NCBI RefSeq assembly: GCF_017491605.1
Contig: NZ_JAFGYY010000031.1
Coordinates: 1 to 48,442, forward strand
Reading direction: 5' to 3'
Source of the DNA: Pseudomonas sp. 30_B
Lineage (GTDB): Bacteria; Pseudomonadota; Gammaproteobacteria; Pseudomonadales; Pseudomonadaceae
Length of the DNA: 48,442 bases
Of this stretch, positions 1-10,495 are shown piece by piece. The translations under genes were made by a program, and so were the position numbers. The stretch's first letter is position 1. Every line of letters begins with the position of its first letter. The notes below the pieces were generated by a model. The model was not told the DNA's origin, ran no database searches, and saw only the letters and a list, made by a program, of their open reading frames with translations.

Positions 1-136
1 GTTTCCGTTCTTCTTCGTCATAACTTAATGTTTTTATTTAAAATACCCTCTGAAAAGAAAGGAAACGACAGGTGCTGAAAGCGAGCTTTTTGGCCTCTGT
101 CGTTTCCTTTCTCTGTTTTTGTCCGTGGAATGAACA
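1..136. other. cosB: cosB terminase-binding region (partial)
   Basis: Non-coding left end. Copies of the gpNu1-binding R sequence (consensus about CGTTTCCTTTCT) are visible: a partial R3 at bases 1-12, an inverted copy at 56-67, and a direct copy at 109-120. An AT-rich stretch (about 20-45) lies where the IHF site I1 is known. The last two copies form a long inverted repeat. The cosN nicking site and 12-base cohesive end that should precede this are absent from the window. One G appears to be missing at about 85 relative to the remembered reference (GAGC where GAGGC is expected). Confidence 0.85.
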
Positions 137-656
137 ATGGAAGTCAACAAAAAGCAGCTGGCTGACATTTTCGGTGCGAGTATCCGTACCATTCAGAACT
201 GGCAGGAACAGGGAATGCCCGTTCTGCGAGGCGGTGGCAAGGGTAATGAGGTGCTTTATGACTCTGCCGCCGTCATAAAATGGTATGCCGAAAGGGATGC
301 TGAAATTGAGAACGAAAAGCTGCGCCGGGAGGTTGAAGAACTGCGGCAGGCCAGCGAGGCAGATCTCCAGCCAGGAACTATTGAGTACGAACGCCATCGA
401 CTTACGCGTGCGCAGGCCGACGCACAGGAACTGAAGAATGCCAGAGACTCCGCTGAAGTGGTGGAAACCGCATTCTGTACTTTCGTGCTGTCGCGGATCG
501 CAGGTGAAATTGCCAGTATTCTCGACGGGCTCCCCCTGTCGGTGCAGCGGCGTTTTCCGGAACTGGAAAACCGACATGTTGATTTCCTGAAACGGGATAT
601 CATCAAAGCCATGAACAAAGCAGCCGCGCTGGATGAACTGATACCGGGGTTGCTGA

Positions 657-682
<26 letters not shown>
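137..682 (+). CDS. nu1: Terminase small subunit gpNu1
   Basis: DNA-recognition subunit of the packaging terminase, 181 aa, the lambda length. It binds the R sites of cosB just upstream and recruits gpA. The N-terminal 55 residues form a winged helix-turn-helix (KKQLADIFGASIRTIQNW at residues 4-21). A charged, coiled-coil-rich middle (about residues 55-105) and a C-terminal gpA-binding part follow. Its end overlaps the start of A by 26 bases, so the two are probably translationally coupled. The start is the first ATG after the cosB repeats. Confidence 0.98.
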
Positions 683-4363
<3,681 letters not shown>

Positions 4364-4383
<20 letters not shown>

Positions 4384-5683
4384 TCTCCCGCATATTGCCA
4401 GCATGGCCTTTAATGAGCCGCTGATGCTTGAACCCGCCTATGCGCGGGTTTTCTTTTGTGCGCTTGCAGGCCAGCTTGGGATCAGCAGCCTGACGGATGC
4501 GGTGTCCGGCGACAGCCTGACTGCCCAGGAGGCACTCGCGACGCTGGCATTATCCGGTGATGATGACGGACCACGACAGGCCCGCAGTTATCAGGTCATG
4601 AACGGCATCGCCGTGCTGCCGGTGTCCGGCACGCTGGTCAGCCGGACGCGGGCGCTGCAGCCGTACTCGGGGATGACCGGTTACAACGGCATTATCGCCC
4701 GTCTGCAACAGGCTGCCAGCGATCCGATGGTGGACGGCATTCTGCTCGATATGGACACGCCCGGCGGGATGGTGGCGGGGGCATTTGACTGCGCTGACAT
4801 CATCGCCCGTGTGCGTGACATAAAACCGGTATGGGCGCTTGCCAACGACATGAACTGCAGTGCAGGTCAGTTGCTTGCCAGTGCCGCCTCCCGGCGTCTG
4901 GTCACGCAGACCGCCCGGACAGGCTCCATCGGCGTCATGATGGCTCACAGTAATTACGGTGCTGCGCTGGAGAAACAGGGTGTGGAAATCACGCTGATTT
5001 ACAGCGGCAGCCATAAGGTGGATGGCAACCCCTACAGCCATCTTCCGGATGACGTCCGGGAGACACTGCAGTCCCGGATGGACGCAACCCGCCAGATGTT
5101 TGCGCAGAAGGTGTCGGCATATACCGGCCTGTCCGTGCAGGTTGTGCTGGATACCGAGGCTGCAGTGTACAGCGGTCAGGAGGCCATTGATGCCGGACTG
5201 GCTGATGAACTTGTTAACAGCACCGATGCGATCACCGTCATGCGTGATGCACTGGATGCACGTAAATCCCGTCTCTCAGGAGGGCGAATGACCAAAGAGA
5301 CTCAATCAACAACTGTTTCAGCCACTGCTTCGCAGGCTGACGTTACTGACGTGGTGCCAGCGACGGAGGGCGAGAACGCCAGCGCGGCGCAGCCGGACGT
5401 GAACGCGCAGATCACCGCAGCGGTTGCGGCAGAAAACAGCCGCATTATGGGGATCCTCAACTGTGAGGAGGCTCACGGACGCGAAGAACAGGCACGCGTG
5501 CTGGCAGAAACCCCCGGTATGACCGTGAAAACGGCCCGCCGCATTCTGGCCGCAGCACCACAGAGTGCACAGGCGCGCAGTGACACTGCGCTGGATCGTC
5601 TGATGCAGGGGGCACCGGCACCGCTGGCTGCAGGTAACCCGGCATCTGATGCCGTTAACGATTTGCTGAACACACCAGTGTAA
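4364..5683 (+). CDS. C: Capsid maturation protease gpC
   Basis: S49-family (signal-peptide-peptidase A-like) serine protease of the prohead, 439 aa. The nucleophile Ser166 sits in NCSAGQ and the general base Lys218 in SGSHKVD, the Ser-Lys dyad known for gpC. The DTPGG segment at 131-135 is typical of the fold. The GTG at 4364 was chosen because a strong GAGGAGGAG precedes it and it gives the known length. The C-terminal third is also made separately as the scaffold Nu3 from an internal in-frame start. Confidence 0.97.
5078..5683 (+). CDS. nu3: Scaffolding protein Nu3, nested in frame in C
   Basis: In-frame internal translation product of C starting at the ATG of MDATRQMFAQ, about 201 aa. It forms the temporary internal scaffold of the prohead and is degraded during maturation. 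Because C and Nu3 share the C terminus, gpC is a protease-scaffold fusion that is carried into the shell by its scaffold domain. The segment is Ala/Glu/Thr-rich and predicted largely helical. The exact start cannot be proved from sequence alone; this ATG is the one I know to be used in lambda. Confidence 0.9.
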   Translation: MDATRQMFAQKVSAYTGLSVQVVLDTEAAVYSGQEAIDAGLADELVNSTDAITVMRDALDARKSRLSGGRMTKETQSTTVSATASQADVTDVVPATEGENASAAQPDVNAQITAAVAAENSRIMGILNCEEAHGREEQARVLAETPGMTVKTARRILAAAPQSAQARSDTALDRLMQGAPAPLAAGNPASDAVNDLLNTPV

Positions 5684-5692
5684 GGGATGTTT

Positions 5693-6025
5693 ATGACGAG
5701 CAAAGAAACCTTTACCCATTACCAGCCGCAGGGCAACAGTGACCCGGCTCATACCGCAACCGCGCCCGGCGGATTGAGTGCGAAAGCGCCTGCAATGACC
5801 CCGCTGATGCTGGACACCTCCAGCCGTAAGCTGGTTGCGTGGGATGGCACCACCGACGGTGCTGCCGTTGGCATTCTTGCGGTTGCTGCTGACCAGACCA
5901 GCACCACGCTGACGTTCTACAAGTCCGGCACGTTCCGTTATGAGGATGTGCTCTGGCCGGAGGCTGCCAGCGACGAGACGAAAAAACGGACCGCGTTTGC
6001 CGGAACGGCAATCAGCATCGTTTAA
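5693..6025 (+). CDS. D: Capsid decoration protein gpD
   Basis: 110-aa head-stabilising protein that adds as trimers to the expanded capsid. Trimerisation sites appear when E lattices expand during packaging. The sequence opens [17 protein letters not shown], has no membrane or signal segments, and is a compact beta-rich protein. It sits between Nu3/C and the major capsid gene and is followed by a terminator-like hairpin. Confidence 0.98.
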
Positions 6026-6046
6026 CTTTACCCTTCATCACTAAAG

Positions 6047-6067
6047 GCCGCCTGTGCGGCTTTTTTT
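6047..6067 (+). terminator. Terminator-like hairpin between D and E
   Basis: GCCGCCTGTGCGGC forms a 5-bp GC-rich stem with a 4-base loop, followed by seven T's. It looks like a complete factor-independent terminator inside the late operon. Q-modified polymerase should read through it. It could reduce stray transcription before Q acts or serve as a processing or stability hairpin ahead of the very highly expressed E gene. Confidence 0.75.
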
Positions 6068-6080
6068 ACGGGATTTTTTT

Positions 6081-7106
6081 ATGTCGATGTACACAACCGC
6101 CCAACTGCTGGCGGCAAATGAGCAGAAATTTAAGTTTGATCCGCTGTTTCTGCGTCTCTTTTTCCGTGAGAGCTATCCCTTCACCACGGAGAAAGTCTAT
6201 CTCTCACAAATTCCGGGACTGGTAAACATGGCGCTGTACGTTTCGCCGATTGTTTCCGGTGAGGTTATCCGTTCCCGTGGCGGCTCCACCTCTGAATTTA
6301 CGCCGGGATATGTCAAGCCGAAGCATGAAGTGAATCCGCAGATGACCCTGCGTCGCCTGCCGGATGAAGATCCGCAGAATCTGGCGGACCCGGCTTACCG
6401 CCGCCGTCGCATCATCATGCAGAACATGCGTGACGAAGAGCTGGCCATTGCTCAGGTCGAAGAGATGCAGGCAGTTTCTGCCGTGCTTAAGGGCAAATAC
6501 ACCATGACCGGTGAAGCCTTCGATCCGGTTGAGGTGGATATGGGCCGCAGTGAGGAGAATAACATCACGCAGTCCGGCGGCACGGAGTGGAGCAAGCGTG
6601 ACAAGTCCACGTATGACCCGACCGACGATATCGAAGCCTACGCGCTGAACGCCAGCGGTGTGGTGAATATCATCGTGTTCGATCCGAAAGGCTGGGCGCT
6701 GTTCCGTTCCTTCAAAGCCGTCAAGGAGAAGCTGGATACCCGTCGTGGCTCTAATTCCGAGCTGGAGACAGCGGTGAAAGACCTGGGCAAAGCGGTGTCC
6801 TATAAGGGGATGTATGGCGATGTGGCCATCGTCGTGTATTCCGGACAGTACGTGGAAAACGGCGTCAAAAAGAACTTCCTGCCGGACAACACGATGGTGC
6901 TGGGGAACACTCAGGCACGCGGTCTGCGCACCTATGGCTGCATTCAGGATGCGGACGCACAGCGCGAAGGCATTAACGCCTCTGCCCGTTACCCGAAAAA
7001 CTGGGTGACCACCGGCGATCCGGCGCGTGAGTTCACCATGATTCAGTCAGCACCGCTGATGCTGCTGGCTGACCCTGATGAGTTCGTGTCCGTACAACTG
7101 GCGTAA
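6081..7106 (+). CDS. E: Major capsid protein gpE
   Basis: 341-aa main shell protein with the HK97 fold, 415 copies per T=7 head. The ATG at 6081, shortly after the T-run of the upstream hairpin, gives the known N terminus MSMYTTAQLL. Unlike HK97, lambda gpE is not proteolysed over a large N-terminal delta domain and is held by gpD trimers rather than covalent crosslinks. It is flanked on both sides by strong RNA hairpins, fitting a highly expressed mRNA segment. Confidence 0.98.
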   Translation: MSMYTTAQLLAANEQKFKFDPLFLRLFFRESYPFTTEKVYLSQIPGLVNMALYVSPIVSGEVIRSRGGSTSEFTPGYVKPKHEVNPQMTLRRLPDEDPQNLADPAYRRRRIIMQNMRDEELAIAQVEEMQAVSAVLKGKYTMTGEAFDPVEVDMGRSEENNITQSGGTEWSKRDKSTYDPTDDIEAYALNASGVVNIIVFDPKGWALFRSFKAVKEKLDTRRGSNSELETAVKDLGKAVSYKGMYGDVAIVVYSGQYVENGVKKNFLPDNTMVLGNTQARGLRTYGCIQDADAQREGINASARYPKNWVTTGDPAREFTMIQSAPLMLLADPDEFVSVQLA

Positions 7107-7108
7107 TC

Positions 7109-7126
7109 ATGGCCCTTCGGGGCCAT
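7109..7126 (+). other. Stable TTCG-loop hairpin between E and FI
   Basis: A 7-bp perfect stem ATGGCCC/GGGCCAT closes a TTCG tetraloop, one of the most stable RNA hairpins possible. There is no T-run directly after it (only TTGTTTC), so it is more likely to protect the 3' end of E mRNA or to separate E translation from FI than to terminate. The ATG in the stem is not the likely FI start. Confidence 0.6.
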
Positions 7127-7147
7127 TGTTTCTCTGTGGAGGAGTCC

Positions 7148-7546
7148 ATGACGAAAGATGAACTGATTGCCCGTCTCCGCTCGCTGGGTGAACAACTGAA
7201 CCGTGATGTCAGCCTGACGGGGACGAAAGAAGAACTGGCGCTCCGTGTGGCAGAGCTGAAAGAGGAGCTTGATGACACGGATGAAACTGCCGGTCAGGAC
7301 ACCCCTCTCAGCCGGGAAAATGTGCTGACCGGACATGAAAATGAGGTGGGATCAGCGCAGCCGGATACCGTGATTCTGGATACGTCTGAACTGGTCACGG
7401 TCGTGGCACTGGTGAAGCTGCATACTGATGCACTTCACGCCACGCGGGATGAACCTGTGGCATTTGTGCTGCCGGGAACGGCGTTTCGTGTCTCTGCCGG
7501 TGTGGCAGCCGAAATGACAGAGCGCGGCCTGGCCAGAATGCAATAA
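7148..7546 (+). CDS. FI: DNA packaging protein gpFI
   Basis: 132-aa non-structural protein that stimulates terminase-prohead docking. The start at 7148 is preceded by TGGAGGAG and gives MTKDELIARLRSLGEQ. An in-frame upstream ATG at 7109 lies in a hairpin and lacks a ribosome site. The N-terminal part is acidic and helical and the C-terminal part compact. It is followed 11 bases later by FII. Confidence 0.94.
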   Translation: MTKDELIARLRSLGEQLNRDVSLTGTKEELALRVAELKEELDDTDETAGQDTPLSRENVLTGHENEVGSAQPDTVILDTSELVTVVALVKLHTDALHATRDEPVAFVLPGTAFRVSAGVAAEMTERGLARMQ

Positions 7547-7557
7547 CGGGAGGCGCT

Positions 7558-7911
7558 GTGGCTGATTTCGATAACCTGTTCGATGCTGCCATTGCCCGCG
7601 CCGATGAAACGATACGCGGGTACATGGGAACGTCAGCCACCATTACATCCGGTGAGCAGTCAGGTGCGGTGATACGTGGTGTTTTTGATGACCCTGAAAA
7701 TATCAGCTATGCCGGACAGGGCGTGCGCGTTGAAGGCTCCAGCCCGTCCCTGTTTGTCCGGACTGATGAGGTGCGGCAGCTGCGGCGTGGAGACACGCTG
7801 ACCATCGGTGAGGAAAATTTCTGGGTAGATCGGGTTTCGCCGGATGATGGCGGAAGTTGTCATCTCTGGCTTGGACGGGGCGTACCGCCTGCCGTTAACC
7901 GTCGCCGCTGA
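7558..7911 (+). CDS. FII: Head-tail connector protein gpFII
   Basis: 117-aa head completion protein that binds below gpW and provides the tail attachment site. It begins at GTG (MADFDNLFDAAIARADE), preceded by GGGAGG. The C terminus is basic (VNRRR). It lies between FI and Z at the head/tail gene boundary of the late operon. Confidence 0.96.
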   Translation: MADFDNLFDAAIARADETIRGYMGTSATITSGEQSGAVIRGVFDDPENISYAGQGVRVEGSSPSLFVRTDEVRQLRRGDTLTIGEENFWVDRVSPDDGGSCHLWLGRGVPPAVNRRR

Positions 7912-7922
7912 AAGGGGGATGT

Positions 7923-8501
7923 ATGGCCATAAAAGGTCTTGAGCAGGCCGTTGAAAACCTCAGCCGTATCAGCAAAACGGCGGTGCCTGGTGCCGCCGCA
8001 ATGGCCATTAACCGCGTTGCTTCATCCGCGATATCGCAGTCGGCGTCACAGGTTGCCCGTGAGACAAAGGTACGCCGGAAACTGGTAAAGGAAAGGGCCA
8101 GGCTGAAAAGGGCCACGGTCAAAAATCCGCAGGCCAGAATCAAAGTTAACCGGGGGGATTTGCCCGTAATCAAGCTGGGTAATGCGCGGGTTGTCCTTTC
8201 GCGCCGCAGGCGTCGTAAAAAGGGGCAGCGTTCATCCCTGAAAGGTGGCGGCAGCGTGCTTGTGGTGGGTAACCGTCGTATTCCCGGCGCGTTTATTCAG
8301 CAACTGAAAAATGGCCGGTGGCATGTCATGCAGCGTGTGGCTGGGAAAAACCGTTACCCCATTGATGTGGTGAAAATCCCGATGGCGGTGCCGCTGACCA
8401 CGGCGTTTAAACAAAATATTGAGCGGATACGGCGTGAACGTCTTCCGAAAGAGCTGGGCTATGCGCTGCAGCATCAACTGAGGATGGTAATAAAGCGATG
8501 A
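7923..8501 (+). CDS. Z: Tail completion protein gpZ
   Basis: 192-aa basic protein of the gpZ/HK97-gp10-type family, needed at the head-proximal end of the tail for a fertile particle and correct DNA positioning. A cluster of Arg/Lys residues (SRRRRRKKGQR in the middle) makes it strongly basic. It overlaps U by 4 bases. Confidence 0.96.
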   Translation: MAIKGLEQAVENLSRISKTAVPGAAAMAINRVASSAISQSASQVARETKVRRKLVKERARLKRATVKNPQARIKVNRGDLPVIKLGNARVVLSRRRRRKKGQRSSLKGGGSVLVVGNRRIPGAFIQQLKNGRWHVMQRVAGKNRYPIDVVKIPMAVPLTTAFKQNIERIRRERLPKELGYALQHQLRMVIKR

Positions 8502-8893
8502 AACATACTGAACTCCGTGCAGCCGTACTGGATGCACTGGAGAAGCATGACACCGGGGCGACGTTTTTTGATGGTCGCCCCGCTGTTTTTGATGAGGCGG
8601 ATTTTCCGGCAGTTGCCGTTTATCTCACCGGCGCTGAATACACGGGCGAAGAGCTGGACAGCGATACCTGGCAGGCGGAGCTGCATATCGAAGTTTTCCT
8701 GCCTGCTCAGGTGCCGGATTCAGAGCTGGATGCGTGGATGGAGTCCCGGATTTATCCGGTGATGAGCGATATCCCGGCACTGTCAGATTTGATCACCAGT
8801 ATGGTGGCCAGCGGCTATGACTACCGGCGCGACGATGATGCGGGCTTGTGGAGTTCAGCCGATCTGACTTATGTCATTACCTATGAAATGTGA
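8498..8893 (+). CDS. U: Tail terminator protein gpU
   Basis: 131-aa tail terminator. It forms a hexameric ring on top of the gpV tube once the tape-measure length is reached and joins tail to head. Acidic overall. The ATG overlaps the Z stop (GCGATGA), so translation is probably coupled. Length matches lambda. Confidence 0.97.
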
Positions 8894-8900
8894 GGACGCT

Positions 8901-9641
8901 ATGCCTGTACCAAATCCTACAATGCCGGTGAAAGGTGCCGGGACCACCCTGTGGGTTTATAAGGGGAGCGGTGACCCTTACGCGAATCCGCTTTCAGACG
9001 TTGACTGGTCGCGTCTGGCAAAAGTTAAAGACCTGACGCCCGGCGAACTGACCGCTGAGTCCTATGACGACAGCTATCTCGATGATGAAGATGCAGACTG
9101 GACTGCGACCGGGCAGGGGCAGAAATCTGCCGGAGATACCAGCTTCACGCTGGCGTGGATGCCCGGAGAGCAGGGGCAGCAGGCGCTGCTGGCGTGGTTT
9201 AATGAAGGCGATACCCGTGCCTATAAAATCCGCTTCCCGAACGGCACGGTCGATGTGTTCCGTGGCTGGGTCAGCAGTATCGGTAAGGCGGTGACGGCGA
9301 AGGAAGTGATCACCCGCACGGTGAAAGTCACCAATGTGGGACGTCCGTCGATGGCAGAAGATCGCAGCACGGTAACAGCGGCAACCGGCATGACCGTGAC
9401 GCCTGCCAGCACCTCGGTGGTGAAAGGGCAGAGCACCACGCTGACCGTGGCCTTCCAGCCGGAGGGCGTAACCGACAAGAGCTTTCGTGCGGTGTCTGCG
9501 GATAAAACAAAAGCCACCGTGTCGGTCAGTGGTATGACCATCACCGTGAACGGCGTTGCTGCAGGCAAGGTCAACATTCCGGTTGTATCCGGTAATGGTG
9601 AGTTTGCTGCGGTTGCAGAAATTACCGTCACCGCCAGTTAA
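8901..9641 (+). CDS. V: Major tail tube protein gpV
   Basis: 246-aa subunit of the tail tube. The N-terminal about 155 residues form the tube domain. The C-terminal about 85 residues form a bacterial Ig-like (Big_2) domain, visible as Val/Thr-rich strands starting near [17 protein letters not shown], which decorates the tail surface and is dispensable in part. The start at 8901 ([12 protein letters not shown]) is preceded by TGAGGA; a longer in-frame start at 8871 would overlap U and is less likely. Confidence 0.97.
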
Positions 9642-9656
9642 TCCGGAGAGTCAGCG

Positions 9657-10079
9657 ATGTTCCTGAAAACCGAATCATTTGAACATAACGGTGTGACCGT
9701 CACGCTTTCTGAACTGTCAGCCCTGCAGCGCATTGAGCATCTCGCCCTGATGAAACGGCAGGCAGAACAGGCGGAGTCAGACAGCAACCGGAAGTTTACT
9801 GTGGAAGACGCCATCAGAACCGGCGCGTTTCTGGTGGCGATGTCCCTGTGGCATAACCATCCGCAGAAGACGCAGATGCCGTCCATGAATGAAGCCGTTA
9901 AACAGATTGAGCAGGAAGTGCTTACCACCTGGCCCACGGAGGCAATTTCTCATGCTGAAAACGTGGTGTACCGGCTGTCTGGTATGTATGAGTTTGTGGT
10001 GAATAATGCCCCTGAACAGACAGAGGACGCCGGGCCCGCAGAGCCTGTTTCTGCGGGAAAGTGTTCGACGGTGAGCTGA
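9657..10079 (+). CDS. G: Tail assembly chaperone gpG
   Basis: 140-aa chaperone for the tape measure protein H, absent from finished tails. Near its 3' end the slippery heptamer GGGAAAG (10055-10061) lets a few percent of ribosomes slip -1 into the T frame to make gpGT. Ribosomes that do not slip stop at 10077-10079. G coats H and the T part binds tail-tube subunits, so the ratio of G to GT matters. Confidence 0.97.
   Translation: MFLKTESFEHNGVTVTLSELSALQRIEHLALMKRQAEQAESDSNRKFTVEDAIRTGAFLVAMSLWHNHPQKTQMPSMNEAVKQIEQEVLTTWPTEAISHAENVVYRLSGMYEFVVNNAPEQTEDAGPAEPVSAGKCSTVS
10055..10061 (+). promoter_or_regulatory. Programmed -1 frameshift site GGGAAAG (G to GT)
   Basis: The heptamer G-GGA-AAG sits in the G reading frame (codons GGA AAG preceded by G), with the -1 frame open for more than 430 bases downstream. 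This is the well-established lambda frameshift site that produces gpGT at about 4%. No strong pseudoknot is obvious directly after it. Confidence 0.95.
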
Positions 10080-10495
10080 GTTTTGCCCTGAAACTGGCGC
10101 GTGAGATGGGGCGACCCGACTGGCGTGCCATGCTTGCCGGGATGTCATCCACGGAGTATGCCGACTGGCACCGCTTTTACAGTACCCATTATTTTCATGA
10201 TGTTCTGCTGGATATGCACTTTTCCGGGCTGACGTACACCGTGCTCAGCCTGTTTTTCAGCGATCCGGATATGCATCCGCTGGATTTCAGTCTGCTGAAC
10301 CGGCGCGAGGCTGACGAAGAGCCTGAAGATGATGTGCTGATGCAGAAAGCGGCAGGGCTTGCCGGAGGTGTCCGCTTTGGCCCGGACGGGAATGAAGTTA
10401 TCCCCGCTTCCCCGGATGTGGCGGACATGACGGAGGATGACGTAATGCTGATGACAGTATCAGAAGGGATCGCAGGAGGAGTCCGGTATGGCTGA
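10061..10495 (+). CDS. T: gpT, C-terminal part of frameshift protein gpGT
   Basis: Open frame reached only by -1 slippage from G; there is no proper ribosome site or independent start. It adds about 144 residues to gpG. The T domain recruits tail-tube protein V to the H-chaperone complex so that tube assembly starts around the tape measure. Two short similar segments are visible (AGLAGGVRFGPDGNE and GIAGGVRYG). It overlaps H by 8 bases. Confidence 0.95.
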   Translation: MFDGELSFALKLAREMGRPDWRAMLAGMSSTEYADWHRFYSTHYFHDVLLDMHFSGLTYTVLSLFFSDPDMHPLDFSLLNRREADEEPEDDVLMQKAAGLAGGVRFGPDGNEVIPASPDVADMTEDDVMLMTVSEGIAGGVRYG

